Source: Prinia subflava (lineage: Eukaryota > Chordata > Aves > Passeriformes > Cisticolidae). From it: a stretch of 64,000 nt of DNA. A program made the position numbers and the translations under genes. The stretch spans positions 14,938,693 to 15,002,692 of the forward strand of contig NC_086257.1 of the NCBI RefSeq assembly GCF_021018805.1. The letters are read 5' to 3'. Shown one piece after another: positions 28,001 through 43,000 of the stretch (the stretch's first letter is position 1; each line of letters begins with the position of its first letter). The notes below the pieces were generated by a model. The model made no database searches, was not told the origin of the DNA, and saw nothing but the letters and a program-made list of their open reading frames with translations.

Positions 28001-31000
28001 GCCTGTTCTGGGTGGAAGGACAGCTGAGCTGGGAAGGGTGCTAAGCCCTGCTGCAGCCCAGTTGGTTCAGTTGTTTCTGTCAATTAACAGACAATCTTCA
28101 TTCTGCTTTTCCTGGGGATAGGGGTGGTTAGGGAAAAGACACTCAGCACACACACAAAAAAGGAAAAATACCTTTGAACTCTGTCAGCTGCTTGAATCCT
28201 GGAGCTGAGGGGCATCACACCACTTCCAAACTGAGCCTCTCCACCTAGCTTTGACTCCAGGCATACAGCTTGACCTTGTTATAATATGTGCATTACATTT
28301 AAGTGCATGCAGCTCTGCAGACAGTTGACATTCTGTCACAATATGCTGCTGCTGTGTGTGAGCATGCCTGTGTGTTTAGATGATAAGAGTTGTAATGTTT
28401 GAGGAGGCTTTGGCCTGGGAACATCCTGAAGATTTACAGTGCCTTTATGCCACACTGTGAGGTGTACCTGCTAGGAATGTGCTCTCATATGCATTCTGCT
28501 TCCCTCTTATCATGTGCTCTGGATTTCGCACAGGTTCTGCAAGAAAAATAATTTAAAAAAGCTCATTAGGTCATTTAGGAACACTCCAAAGAGTTTCAGT
28601 AAGTTGCTTCAATGATTCTTTGGTATTCCTGCTTTTTATTTTTCTTTTTTTATAATGCTATAGCAATAGCTAGTCACAAAAAGTCAGTGCTTTAGTTTAT
28701 TAATCAGTGTACAGGCATGTTAGCAAACCCTTCCTGCCCCAGAGAGCCTAGACTGTCTGGGCTGTGGGGTGGTGGAGTGTGAGGGACCCAGCATGGGAGA
28801 GCCACAACACCAAAGTCTGGCAGGGTCTAAGCTGTCTTTCTGTGCAGCAGCAAGGAGCTGTCCTCTGCAGGTGTTGATTTAAGAGCTGAGAGCCTGTGGG
28901 TCAGACTCGTGAACCAAAATTGATTATTGGAGTTAAATGCCAGCAAAAGCATCTCTGTTCCCCTGTGCGCTGAAGAAAGTGAACTTCAATTGTTCTCAGA
29001 GGTAGCAAGTGAGGATGTTCTTCCCCCAGCCCTCAGAGTGGGCAGTGGGACTTTCCCAGGGGCTTGCTTTAGCCTGCAGACACTTGCCAATTTAGCAGCA
29101 GTGCAAAGGCAGGAGTGTGGGAGGATTCCCATGGGGTGGTGAGTAACCTCACAGACCTCCTGATGTGCAAAAGAAAAACTCAAGTATTAAGGGCACTTGA
29201 GGGCTGTCGTTCCTGCAGACCTGACATTATTCCAGTCCACTTCACCTGAGGCTTCTCCTTTTTGCACCATTTCATTTTCTGCTTCACTGCCAATGAAAGC
29301 AATATGCTATTTTGATATTATTAGTGGTAGAAAGCCTAATCAGCCTTTTTCTTTGACAATATCTGCCCTGCCTGCTTGAGAGCTGATCCACCCCGCCCAG
29401 CCAGTCACACAGCAACATTTCCCAAGGGCTGTGGCACAGCATCCTCCTCCCTTTCTGGATGTTTTTCCTATTTACCAGGCACAAAGGGCTGTGGGAAAGA
29501 GTCAGGCTGACTTTGTCATCCTGCTGGCTCTGAACTGACACATACTGAAGTCATTAACTTGGCTATCAAATCTCAGCCGTGGGCTGAAACTTGGCAGAGA
29601 AGGTTTTGGGGCAAAGTGTGTGTGTGCGACAGGATATAGTGGATTTTCCTGTAGGAAGCCACCTGCGTCAGGAACATAAGCAAGAAGGGTTATCATCACC
29701 ATGCCTTCAGATTTCTTCACAGATATGTGATTTATGTGCAGGGCACTCATCCTAGTTGAGATTCCTTTCACTGGTATTTGTGGACTGTGGTTCATGCTGA
29801 TCTGTGCCTCTGACCCCTTCTTGTCAGATAAACACATGGTTGAGTCTTGTTAGGGTCATTCATTACAATGGTCAAAATACAGTCATAGAAATATGGATTT
29901 CTCCCTGGGAAACTTCAAAAGTGCCCTTCTCCCCATCTGCAGATTTGATACTACCAACCAAGTGAGCTGTGAGTTAAGTTGTTGAGAAACAGGCAAGCCT
30001 GGAGCATCTGTTTTTTGGGCCAGTTTACCTGGGGTTGTATTTTGGACTCTCCTTAGCATTAGGAGATTTGCCATTGAGTGTCATGGCTCTAAGTTTTGAT
30101 GTTTTCCTGCACCTGTATGTGAGCTCAGAACCACCCAGCCTGATACGCAATAGCTGGGGAAATAACTTGGGGCACGTGTTACCTTTCTGATGTTCTACAG
30201 CAGAGGGTAGGCAGGGAAACCCACACAGCACCAGTGTGGCTGGCAGCACCCTCTGAGGTATGGTGACACCCATGCAGGGCCCTGTGTGCCAAACACGTGG
30301 ACATGGTCATCCCTGCACTAGAGCAGGTGGTGAAGTGCTGGAAAGGGCCTTTCCCTCTGGCAGAAGAAGGGCCAGAGCCCATCTGTGTGTCAGAGCAGCA
30401 CCACCGTGCCCTGACACCTCTCGTGCTTTGCACAGCCTGATTCCATGCTGGATGCAAGCAAGGAATGCTGAGGAGGATTTTCTTTCATTTTGTTTCACCA
30501 GCTTTCTAATTTGAATCTGCCTGTCACTTCCTTGCTCCAAAACTACTTACTTGGCAGGGTCAGGAGCGTGAGTCACGGCCATGGCCCAGGATCCTGCCTG
30601 CTGCTTTGGCCAGCAGCACTGCAGCTGGGGCAGAGCAGACCTGCTGCTGATGCTCCAGTGTGCCTGCTTGCTGCAGGGCATGCAGGCACCAACCTGGAGC
30701 AGGGGAGAGGGTAAATTAATAGGCTAATGAGCAAAAGCACTTACTCTGATGTCTGAGCCCAGACCTTTTTCTGATGTGTTGTTGTCCAAGGAGAAGGTTG
30801 TGTGCACTCACTTGGTAACTTCAGCTAACTTCTCCCAAAGGCAGGATCATTCTCAAAAGAAAAAGTTGGTGGGAGAAGCATCTGTCTCTGATATCATGGG
30901 CTGGGAAATGAAACTGGATTCTAAAAGGAGATATTCCTTAGAGATTGAATGGCTTTGCAGATTTTGTGCTGAATTGGGGTAGGCTTTCCATCAGGATTGT

Positions 31001-34000
31001 GGGGAACATGGTTTTTTTTCTCTTTGCTGGTATCTGACTATGTGACTTGTGCTGGACCTACTGCTGGAAGAAGAAACGCAGTTCCAGTTGGCAGCACAAT
31101 GACATACAGGGTTTCCTTGAGTTATCCCTCCTGGTTTCCATAAGGGCAGGACCATGGGGGCCAGTCCTCAAGGATTCATCTCTTGCACCCCACTGCTAAA
31201 GAAAGCAGAGAAAGTGAATATGCAGACTCTTAGAAAAACTGCCTGGCAATTTAGTAGGTGAAAATGCCAGTGCTGCCTTGTAATAAAAAAGACAGAGAAG
31301 GAGGGAGGGAGCAATATTTTGTTTCTGGTGTATAATGTTAAAAGCAAACAAAAAGCCCTCTTAGGGATAAAAGAGACTCTCAGAAGTGCTGCAGCCTGCT
31401 TGAGATGTGCAGAACTTTGTCCACAACCTTGAGGACTTCCAGTGCAGCTTCAAGCATTGTGTGTTGGCCAGACAACAATGAACCCTTTGAACACACTTTG
31501 GGTCAGAGTACTGTTTTCCTGGAGGGGGAAAGGGAAGGGAGGCTGGTACTTTGGTCTTGTATCAGCAGCTGTCTGTGGTGAGCCGCAGATGATTTCAGAG
31601 GATGGCAGGGCTGGCTGTGGCTTCTCTGTACAGGGCTGGTTCCTGAGGCACTGAATCTGCAGCAGTGGGTTTGCTGCAGAACCATTGCTGTGCAAGACTT
31701 GAAGTGCCTCTGCCCTGGCTCTGTGGTTTCAAAGAGAGCTTTTAAACAAACGTGGGAGTCTGTGAAGTTACCCTGCTGCGATGTGTCAGCTGTTGACACA
31801 GCAACATGACAGTATGTCATCACTTATTTCCTGCTCGAGGGATCATAAAGCCTTTTTGCATGGTGTAGTCCCATCTGTTTTCCAAAAGAGAAACTTTATT
31901 GTATCTCTCTTGCCCTCGTTATCCACCCCTCCCAGACTTGGCCTCTGGTGCCTTTCCTGAACCTTTCTCTTGAGCTCTGGGGTGAGGTGAGAGAAGGAGG
32001 TACCCACCTTCTGGTACATGTTTGGGGCTGCACTGGCCCTGCTCTGAGCCCTCTCTCTGGCCTGCTGTCATGTGCTGACAAAGAGGATATTCTGTGCAGT
32101 TACTGGGTACCTAAGTCTGACCTCTTTGCCTGAGCAGTCTGGGACCAGAAATGCCAGCAGGCCAGCTGGCCTGTTGGACATGAGACAAAAAACTCTGATA
32201 TGGTACTTGAGAAACAGAAGTTGCTTTGCAGCCCTGGTTTGAGCATCCAGGCATGGTGGGAAGCCCTTTCTTTTAAAAATCCATGCACTGACATATCTGT
32301 TTCTTTAAGCTTTCTCTTTTCTGTGTCATGGAAAACTAGACTTGGTACCAGTGAGAGAGAGACCAGTTTGGTTCTGCTGCTCCAGGCCAGGAAAAAGTTA
32401 GTGGCATGAAGTCTGCTAGATGGCAGAGTTCCTCTGCCTTCATCCGTGTCATGTGCTGCCATTGGAGCTGCTTGCAGGTTTCATTTTCTAAGTTAATTAA
32501 TAATAAATAATTTTTAAGGGTTCCTGAGTTTGCTGATTGGGTTTTCAACAAAATGGAAACATTTTGCAGAAAGCAAAAGGGTGAATCAACATCTGGCAGC
32601 TTCCTCAGCCACTATATTTTTTGTTCATTCTTGTGGATAAATGCAAAAAAGAATTTAAGTGAAGTCTTTGTGCTCATAAAACCCTCACTGTCCAAGCATG
32701 ATTGATTAGGGACGCTTGCTGTTACCCTAATTGTCTTTTTAATCTTGGCATCGTCCACGTTTTCCGTCTTAGCTGTTTTCACTGGAGATGAAATGTTTCT
32801 TTGCAAAGGGGCAGGAGACACCCACCCACCCACGTCGGGGGCTCCTCAGACAGATGGGTCAGTGTTCCCTGCAAGCACGGGGGGAGCAGGAAGCCAGCCC
32901 CTGGCCACAGCTCAGGCCAGCAAAGCCATAGAGAGCCTGACCCTATTTGACTTCTCTTCTCTAGATCTCAGTCTCTATAAACAGCTTTTTATGGTATTTG
33001 CCTTTCAAAGAGGAACCAGGGTGTGGATGGGAACAGTGACAAAGAGCCACTTATAAGGACTGAGTGAGCTCTTACAGGAGTCCACTGCGTAATTTTCAGA
33101 TCAACAGAAAAATCTTGCAATGGCTTAAACCCTGACGTCATCTGAGGCATTTAGCCTCTGCTGAGGCTGTCATTCAGCCTCCCAGCAGCCAGGGCCAAAA
33201 GATTTGTGCTCCTGTTACAGGGAAACTGAGTCATGGAGGTGCTCAGTGCCCGGCAGAAGAATTACCAGTAAATCAGAACCAGAGGCAGCAATTGAAAGCA
33301 GAACCCCAGTGCTTGGAAAACACTGCTTCTCACAGGAGCATGACTTCAGCTGTGTCCTCAGCAAGGGCAGACAGCTCCTCATTTTTTGCATAGTCGAGCA
33401 CAGCTCTGTCCTGGACAGCAGGTACTGTCTCTCGGGGTGCCAGGGTGATGTCAGTGCTCAGGCTGCTCAGGGACACAGAGCTGTGAGTGGTAACAGCCTG
33501 TGCTCAGGGGGTCCCCCCAGCATCCCTGTGGCACACACCACTCCCCAGCTATCCTGCTGCGTTCCTGTCCAGCTCCCCACGGGCTCTGGGTCATCCTGCA
33601 GCAGGGCAGGGCTCCCTCTGCAGAGGGCTGCCATCCTTCCTGGAGCTGCACCAAGCAGCTGCTTTCTCCATCTCAGGCAGGCACAGCAGCACCAGCAGTG
33701 ATGGAATAAGCAGCTGTGTCGTGCCTCAAGTGACACGTACATCTTTTAGGATGTTGCTTCCTGGTGTGGGTTGAGAGTTGAGAAGCTGAGGAGCTGGTGT
33801 GACCAGTGAGGGTCATCCATCACCATGGATGCTTTTCAGCCCTTCATGTGTAGAGGGTTCTGGAGGAGTGTGTCTGTACAGGGTCACAAGGGTGTCAGAA
33901 GATGCAGCTTAACACTGTGTGCCATTAACTTCATCCAGGCTGTGGCTGGCATCCCACCTGGCTCTATCCACATCTGCTCCCAGTACAGCAATGTGTGTGT

Positions 34001-37000
34001 GCAGACCAAGTGCCCAGTCCGTGGACTGCTCTTGCCCAGGGTACTGCTCTGTGTCTTATTCCTGACTTGTGGCTGTGAGGAGGAAGGATGAAGATACACA
34101 CCTGTGGAGCACCCAGAGTCAGAAATGTGGGATGTGCCACTGAGCAGCCCTTTGCAGAGGGCATGGACAGACATGTGCCCACTTCCCCTAGGGTCACTCA
34201 CTCCTTTGGCCACATGTGAACTGGTCAGACTGGGAGCTGACACATCCCACCCATGTCATTCTGCTAATCCTTGAGAAGGGAAAACGACACTGCTCTGCAT
34301 TTCTGTAGATTCTTTACCAAACCAGGATAATAGGATTAGTGAGAATGCCTCAGTCAGTGGAAGCACAACCCCTTAGCTCAAGTCTCCCTGCTTTTGTTCT
34401 CCAAGCAGGTTTGCCATAGGTTCTCTCCCATTGGATGTGGATGTTTGGCATTCCACCAGGATGGGCAGCAGCTCCTGGGCAGCTCACAGGGTAAAAGTGA
34501 TTCTGCTGCAGCAGCAGATCTTGTGATTTGGTGCTAATGCCTCTATATCTCCATTACTGTGCATTTGTAGGGGTTTTTTTAATACACTAATTAACCAACA
34601 GTTTGATTTGATGGCGATACTCTGAGCTCCATTACAAGTGGGCAATTGTAACTCAACATCCCTTGGGCCCCGTGGCACAAAGGAGGGGTTTGAAAAGCTG
34701 CTCCATGTGCAGCACATTTGGCAAAGGCTCCCTCCTCCCACCCCTGGATCGAGTGTCCTGATCAGGGGATGGAGCTGCAGGGCTTGTTTCACTCCTTGGA
34801 GGAATGGCATTAGGAGCTCCAGCCCGAGGTCTGGTTCTGATTTGCTGGGAGACATCAGACTCCTTACCTGCAGTTCAGGGAAAATGATACCACTTTGCAG
34901 GGGCCTCGCAGGGTTCAGCTGAGATTAATAAGGGAGGGAGGGGAAGGGAAATATCTGTGGCATTTTGTTGTTACTATTAATGATAGAGAGTGAAGCCAGG
35001 GCATCTCTGTGAATGATCACTGCATTTACCTCTTGAGAGCTGGCTGTGCTTTTTCCCTCCCCTACCCTCTACTAATCAGAACAAAGTTAAACTTTGTAGT
35101 AGAAGGGCTCAGAAACCAGCATTTCTCAGTGTCTGAAGAAAAAGCAGCTTGTTTCCCAGTGTAATTAGGTCCAGGCTCTCAGGAAATGAAGGCTGTCTAG
35201 CTGATAAGTGTTTAGTAATGATTACCAAGCCAAGGCTGGGGAAACCAAGCAAAGTGTTTTCATTTCAGAAGCAGCAAATGCAGCTGAGACTTGTGGTGTG
35301 TGTCACGTATGGAGGCAATTGCCCAAGTGGTATGTGGCCTTGCTCACTGGAGCACGAGCCAGCTCTGCCCTGGTGTAACTCCACAGGAGCCTCTGGAGCT
35401 GCACCAAGAGCCTGAGCAGCAGAGCACACATCTCCACACTGTGCCCCTGGGCTGTCTGAGGTGTCCTTCTGGGGACTGCTGTCACTCTGCTCTCAAAGGC
35501 AGCAATTCCTCCTCAAATTATTAACAGTGCTCATCAAAGCTGGGGGAGCTGGAGGAGAGTAAGAGGCACATTTGCAAGGGTGGAATTACATCCTTTCCAA
35601 ATGAAGTACACCTTTCCTTGGTGGTGCTGGGTAAACTGAATGTGGCAAAGCATGAAGGTGTGCTTTTGTTCTGTGTGTCAACCCTTATGAAAGGGAACCT
35701 CTCCCCCAGAAATTTCAGGGTCAGATTGTGCAGAGAACATGTCTGGAGGTTGCTCTGCTGTGAAGTCAACACAGTCCATCCCATGTCAGCATGCTCATCT
35801 TGTCAACAACCCTTCAGACCTGATGTTCTCTCAGTGTTCTGGATGAGAAGAGGCTTGAGGCCCCCTTCCCTTGCCTGTTTCGTGTCCCTTCATTTCAAAA
35901 GAGGCATTTTGGTGGGAAACCCTATCCCTGTTTTATTCAGATGGGTTTGAGTTTTAGGAACACTGAGCATTGGAGGAACCTGAGGAGTTTTGCAGTGCTG
36001 CTGCAATGCCTCTTGCCTTCCAGATGAGTCAACGTGTACTTTGCAGTTCCACGTTTTCTGAAAGCTCTAACAGCCTAGTGGTAGGTCCTTCTCAACCACA
36101 TGTGTACTCTGGTGAGAATAATACTGCTGTCTTCAAATCTCCCAAATCCCTTATTTATTGCAGCCTGTATAAACGAGTTCCAGAAAGGATTATATAACTC
36201 CCAGGAGGACAGGTCCATCAGTGGCTTTTAAGCACAGTGGTCCAGGGGCAGATCCTGGTTCAGGAAGTCTGAAGGTGCTGGACTGTGCTGACAATGCCTT
36301 GTGTGTGGGGGTCACTGTGTGCCACCATGTCCTTATGCCTGCCCACAGGTGTCCACCCCTGGCCGCTGCTGGGGGAAGATTCCTGGGATACTGGAACCTT
36401 TGGGCTGAGCTTGGCAGCCCATACAGGTTGTGTTCCTGGCAAGACTAGGACCTGACAAGACTAGACTCCTGGCAAGACCTCTCCTTTGCTTTTCAGACCA
36501 ACCAAGATTAAATTACAGAACTATGGATATATTTTCACTTCTTCCTTGTACTCTCTCCCTTTCTCTGCAACCTTTGTTCCTGATGCAGTGTTTTCATGCT
36601 GGCCCAGTAGTGGTGAATCAGCACAGAAATTTCTTTTCAAATATGGCAGTTTTCACCTAAGGCATTACCTGAGTTTGCTTCCCCTTGGTGTCAGTCAGTT
36701 CCCCTTGTGGTGAAGGGGAACTGACTGACCCCCAATCTGCAGATCTTCTACAGACTTTGCAAAATGCTTGATTTGGAATCTGATGGTTTATTTAATCAGA
36801 TCTGCACTGCCCTAATGTCCATCACCATCATGATGTTTTCCATGAATTCTGCAGGTGTCAGTCATTATTTGTTGGTTTATGACTTGAACCCTGGTAAAGG
36901 TATTCAAGAAATATTGTGTCTGGAGAAAATGTGAATTAAAACAATTTCCTTGAAGACTGTCAAAGGTTTTGGGTGAGAAGACAATGCATAGATATGCTGT

Positions 37001-40000
37001 GAGTCTGTTTTCTTGTTGAAATTTATGGTTTGTTTGCTTCTCCCTTTACTGCCCCATGACAGATCAGGGCAGGGAGAGATAACCTCTTCCTCAGATAGCA
37101 CAGTCCTGTTTGCAGCCCACCCCCAGGGCTCTGCACTCTGCTTTTCAAACTAAAGCTCTGGTGCTAATACCATAAAACTGACCATTGCCACTGTCTGAGT
37201 CAGCACCTTCTCAAGAACACCTTTCTATTGCTCCAGGGAAAGGTGGGGAGGCAGTCCACAGGGTGGCACAGGCCTTAAACCTGTTGACAAAATTCCGTTT
37301 ACAGCACAAAAGGGCTGCAAAAAACAAGCATCATTTATCACCAGGTCGCTGTGTCTTCCTGGCTCCGGGGTGGTGGTGGAAAGCCATGTGTCTTCTGAGA
37401 AGGGCGTGTTCCAGGGACACACGTAGCTGCTTGGATGTTGTCAGGGAGCAGCAGACAAGCGTATGCATCTGCACAGGAAACTTTGGCTCCCAAAGGGCAT
37501 TCGACAGCTCATCATGTCTGACTCTTCTACGAGGTGCTGAGCCATTGCTGAACCGTAGAAAGGGAGGAAAGTTTCTGCTGGAAGAATTTTTCTGCTTGTC
37601 TCAGATTTTTCAGTTGGGTTTTTCTTAAGTGTTTTAGTAATTATTTCTATAGAGATACCAGGGTGGAGAGCAACTGGGTTAGGAGTTTGACCCAGTTATC
37701 AATCAGTGCAGCTTGATTTGCTGCAATGTCCAGGGAGGCAGGATGCTGGGTGAAAATTCACATCTAAACTGCAAAGTTGCTTTTAGCTGCCTGCCAAGTT
37801 TGTTTTGTTCTGGTTTTCCCCTAAAAGCATGAGACCCTCCTCCCCTGATAGCAAAGGCCTCCCTTACTCCTTGCCAGGGTGTTCAGTAAGATTCACCTTT
37901 CCTCTCCCAGGTACTTCCATGACTCTGGGGACCGCCTGTCTCTCAGTTATCAGTCATTATATCAGATGAAAGCTCATTATTTGTCTAACAGGCTATGGCC
38001 TGCAGGAGTGCTGGTGGTCCCTGGGGAGGGGATAGTCACATCCTGCTTGTTCCCAGCTGCTCGATTTCATTAGCTTAAAATGCCTGGGCTAATCTTGGAT
38101 ACTTTTCCAGGTGAGCAGCAACTCAGGCTGTCATAGGGATGTTATAACAACAGGAGGAAGGAAATGCAAGAAAAAATTCTGCTGTGGAAAGCCTGGTTGG
38201 TTTCATACTGTCCACCTCTTAGTATCAAGCACTGCTTGTTGCCATTAGTGTGTGAGTGTGTTGCTTCTCCCATGCTACCCATGTCCAAGGGCACTGATTA
38301 ATTGTCTAGCCAAGGAAAACTCTGGGGTGTAGGAGCTTCGTGGGTAACCATCTGCACAGATTCCTGAGGGCTGAATACATCCCACCTTTTCCTCATTGAA
38401 ATGCTGTTTCACAGACACCTTAGCTGCTCTCAGAGTTTGCTAGGCAGACCTGAGTGTCTGCAGAGGACAAAATGTGGCTGAGAGTGTATTTCACAGTCAG
38501 TCAGATCGAAGGTTCAGTAAACACAAACACATTTCCCACTGCTTGCTTTGCAGATGAATCCTGCAGTGCTTCAGTGCGTTGGAAATTTATATGGGAAGGG
38601 TCCTTCCTGCTGGGAAGTGGTTTTGCTGAGTAAATGCCCTGCTCCTTGTGCAGGATTTGTTACACAAGTATGCACTGAAGTGTGTAATGCACAGCCAGAA
38701 ACGTGTGGAAATCTTCATTCTTACATGCCTGGGAATAGTTCAAGAAGAGCATGTCAGAGAGGGAAGGAAGGGAGGATGTGAGGGTCAATCTAATTTGCTT
38801 TCTCAATGCCAAATGGCCCTTTCAGACAGGGTTACCCAGTCAGTCTGCTCAGCATGGATTCATGCACACATAAAATAATGCCAGCATGGCTCAAGTGAGA
38901 GATCTGTTAAGAAATACGATTTCCATCTTCATGAATTGAAAGAATTTTATTTCCATGAAGAATATTGAAGTGGTGTTTGGTTTTAGATTTCCAGGTATTT
39001 CCCACTTTCCCAGACTAATTCATCATCTAGTCAGCTCATTTGATCACACACCTACCAATCCACATATATTTGTATCCTGAAAATTGATTGTTGGAATACC
39101 AAAAATCCCCAAGCTGTTTCTAAATTTCCTTTCTCAGGAGAGATTTTCCCTGTGCCAATCCTACAAATTTGTTGTGTTTTGGATTTTAGTCTACCAGGGT
39201 GATTGGTAGGCAGCAGCACACAAGCTGGGCTGGTCTAAGAGGAACTGTCCAAAGCAGTCTGGAGGTTGTCTTCATTTTGAAAATGAAAAAAAAACCCTGG
39301 AAAGGTATGTGTGGAACCTCCAGGAATGCATCATTACTGCTCCCCATCACAGCAGTAGCAGGAATAGGAGGCAGCCCTGCTTGTCTTGAGTTGGAAGACA
39401 AGAAACTGGTCAAAGGTTTGGAGAGCAGGGGATGGTGTGGTGCTGAACTTAGAGATGGCCTCACACTTTTGGCTCTTGGTACCTATTCCCTGCACTTGAT
39501 TAGGGTCCTTTCCTGCTGTGTGCTTGCCTTGCTCTCTGATTTTGGTGGCTCTGTGAGCCCAGATGGTGCCATAGTGGGCTGCCAACAGCTCAGACATCAT
39601 TCTGCAAATGTGTGACCCATCAGCAGAGGGAAAATTTCCTGATTAACTTCTCTGGAGAATTTCTTCCTTCTTATTTTCAATAATAAAACAGTTGAGACAA
39701 GGTCACATGCTATTTATAGCCATCTCACCGCTCCTTGCTCCTGCTGGCCTGGGCAGTAAGCTCTGCACAGACACAACGAGATTAATCCTTCATGACACTG
39801 AACCTTTTATTTCCCTTGTGCTTGCAGGCTCCAGAGCCTCCTTCCTCTGTAGACTCCAGTGCACTAAGCCTTCAATACAACACAGCAGCAGTGGAGCTGT
39901 GGAAAAGTTTAGAAGAGCATTATCTGTTCAGCAAACCAGGGATTGTCTGCCAGGCTGGAGACTTTGGTTTCTAGGTTAGCTGAATGGTTTGAAATTTTTC

Positions 40001-43000
40001 ATCACAAGCTCCATGCCAAGTTCATCCATTCTGCAGTTAACTGAGGTTATGTGCAGGTAGGTCCAGTCCTGGCATGGCAAGAAATGCTGAGGGATCTGAC
40101 ATATTTTTTAGTACAAAAACTTTACTTCTGTTCCCCTCAAAAAATGACATTGTAATTGAAACTACATTTTGTGTGAGGAAAAAACCTTAATATAGAAGTA
40201 AGCTGGATTAGGACAGTCTGACACAGAATGCATGACAGCTGCCAATATCTGATACGAAGTTCAATGCAATGGGAACTCATTATGAAAAATAGTCAGGAGG
40301 TCTTGGCTATATCCTTCCTGTGACCCCTTGTCTCAGGTAGTCAGAATCTGTATTGCTTTGGCTACATTCTCTCTAAAATCCTCTGACTTTTGCACCTCTT
40401 TCATCCTTGTTTTTGCCGTGAAAAGCTCAGGGTGAGCTGGGAGCAGCTGAATACCTGTAGCTGCCCTGGCTACAGCTGCTTCCCTATGTAAGATGCAGTG
40501 TGTCAGTGTTGAACTCAGAGTGGTGATGGGAGGGCAGCCCTGGCTGCCTGAGCTGCCTGTAAAGCTGTGCAGTGCTTGTCTCACAGACCTGGCACCCTGC
40601 CTGTTCCACTTCCTAATCCCCACTGCCAAGCTCCAGAGAGCAAACTTAAAGGACTGCAAGTTTTGGGTCATTGTAGGAGAAGCCGTGGTGCTGCTGTGAG
40701 GCCTTTTCCCTAGGGAAGGGGACAGGAGGTTGTGCCAGCTTGCTGAGCATCTGGCACGAGGGGGACTTTGGTCAGAATTCATTTGTCTGCAAGTAGTGAA
40801 GGCAAGTGTGAATTCAGAACATGTGCCTACACATGGAGCTGAGCCAGTCTGAGGTGTTAGGGGATGGTGTTAGTGATCAGGTGAATCCTCTCAGTTTCTC
40901 TTTACGGGACCCAGCAGCCAAAGTGGGGGTGAAATCAAGCAGCAAGTTAGACAAGTTTCAGTGAGACAGCTTGTTTCTTAAGCCCAGCAGGTTGGTGACT
41001 GTGGCATCACAGGTACAAATCATTTTGCTCAGCATAGAGTTTGCTGGCTTAGACATCTTGACAGGTACCAGAAGGACAATGCATAGTGAAGGTCTGTCAG
41101 TGTTATGTGTCACCACGCAGCCCATGAAGACTCCATAAAGGGTTGTCTCAATGGTTATCAGTGAGAATTGCATTCAGTTGCCTAGTGATGATCAAGATGC
41201 TCACTCAAGGTCCTTTCTCCAGCCAGTGTTTGTTCCTGCTCAGTGCTCCAGTCACAGCAGCCTTCCTATTCCAAGCCACCTCTGCAGGCTGGAAGCCACA
41301 ACCCCGCTGCAGCCCAGGCCAGCACTGTCCCAGATGGGAGTGAAACTGAGCATTTGCAGTTTGCTGAAATTCTTTCATCTGAGGTTCTGCTGCTTAAAAT
41401 AATTTTTTCCAATTTTTCTGTGAAATGAACCACTCCTGAATCTCATTGAGGAAAATAAACGTCTTCCAGCATCTGAACCCAGCAGCACTTGTGTTATGTT
41501 TTCCCCTTGTCAGCTCTAGATGTTGGCATGTTAAGAACAAATGGACAGGGCAGGGTGTTCCCAGTGCTCTCTGTGCTGATGCTCTGATTTCTTGTGTCTT
41601 CTCTGGCTGAAATACACAGGGTTTGGTGCAAAGCTGCAGCAATGGTTCAGTGATCTCATTCCAGTGGGGTGAGCAAGCAGACCTTAGAGCACATACTGAG
41701 GTTGTGAGTCTACATGTCTCATTTTTTCCTTGCTGATTTTTATTCAGCAGTTGTTGTGCAAAGATCAAAATCTCCTTGTGTTACGTGCTTGCACATGCTT
41801 ATTGCCCCCAAGTTGCTTGCCATCCAAATAAACAAAATTACTACTCTGTGGGAGAAATGCTATTATTTTATTGTTATTAGTTAAAAACAATGGAAAATCA
41901 GGCACAAAGAAAACATTTTTTTTTCCAGTGGCTGCACAGTGAGATTGTGACAGGGCCAGGAACTGAGTCCAGGTGTCCTGAGTCCCAGCCCAGACCTTTA
42001 AGCACCAAAATATCCTGCTCCTTGTGAATTCAGTGTTTTGGCAAAAGTTTCCCCAGAGTGTTTCATAACTAATGTCAGAGCTAGACTCTGAACGTGTCTT
42101 ACCAGTAAGGAATTTTGCTTTTATATACACTCACCCACTTAAAAGCTCCCCCAAACTTAGCAGCTGTTGGTGTCTTTGTGTTACTTGAATGTTTCTAAGG
42201 CGAATATGGAACATGATAAATTGGAGTGTTGAGTTGAAGTGTTCTGCTTCGAGTCCACTTAGCAAACTCCAAAGGTCATCTCTGCTGTGTAGAGCCAGCA
42301 GGACTGGACTCAGTGTAAGTCTTTGAAAGGGATTGTTTAAAAGGGATTTTCTGTTGTCTAGAAATCAGGCTCGACCTATTTCAGAGGGGTGAATTTTATC
42401 CAGAAGAGCTAAGCCCATCCTGGGATCTCTGACAGTTTTTGACAGCTTCCTGAAAAGGATCTAGAACTAAGGGGAAGAAGGACATCCCACAGCAGACTAT
42501 TGCAGATTGTGTCTTGAGGGACCACTTCCCATTTTGAGAGGTCTTTAGTCCCATTTAGATCTGCACAGGCAGGCTACTGTTTGTGAATAGAGATCTGTGA
42601 TGTGGAAGAATGCAGTTTCCCCCAGGCAGCTCAAACAGCAGCTTCTTAGCAGTCCTCTGGATCAGGTCAGCAGCTCACATCTCCAACAAACCTCTTGTTC
42701 CATCTTGACTGTCTCTACTAGCTGCAGTGGCATTCCCACAGACACTCAGCAGGACCCGAAAATTCCCTTTGTGAGATGCTCTGGTCCGTCCTTTATCCCA
42801 CATCCAGTGGTGTCCAGCTGCAATGAACTTTTTCGGAGTGGGACTATGTTGAAATGATCTATTTCAAAATGGAACGTGTTTCTGAATAGGAATGTCTCTT
42901 AAAAAAAACCAAAAAACAACAACTTCTGCTCTGAAAGAGTTTTGTTTTTTATGTGCTGTCCCGGTTAAAAAATTCTTATAGTCATTTTTCATGCCTGCTG

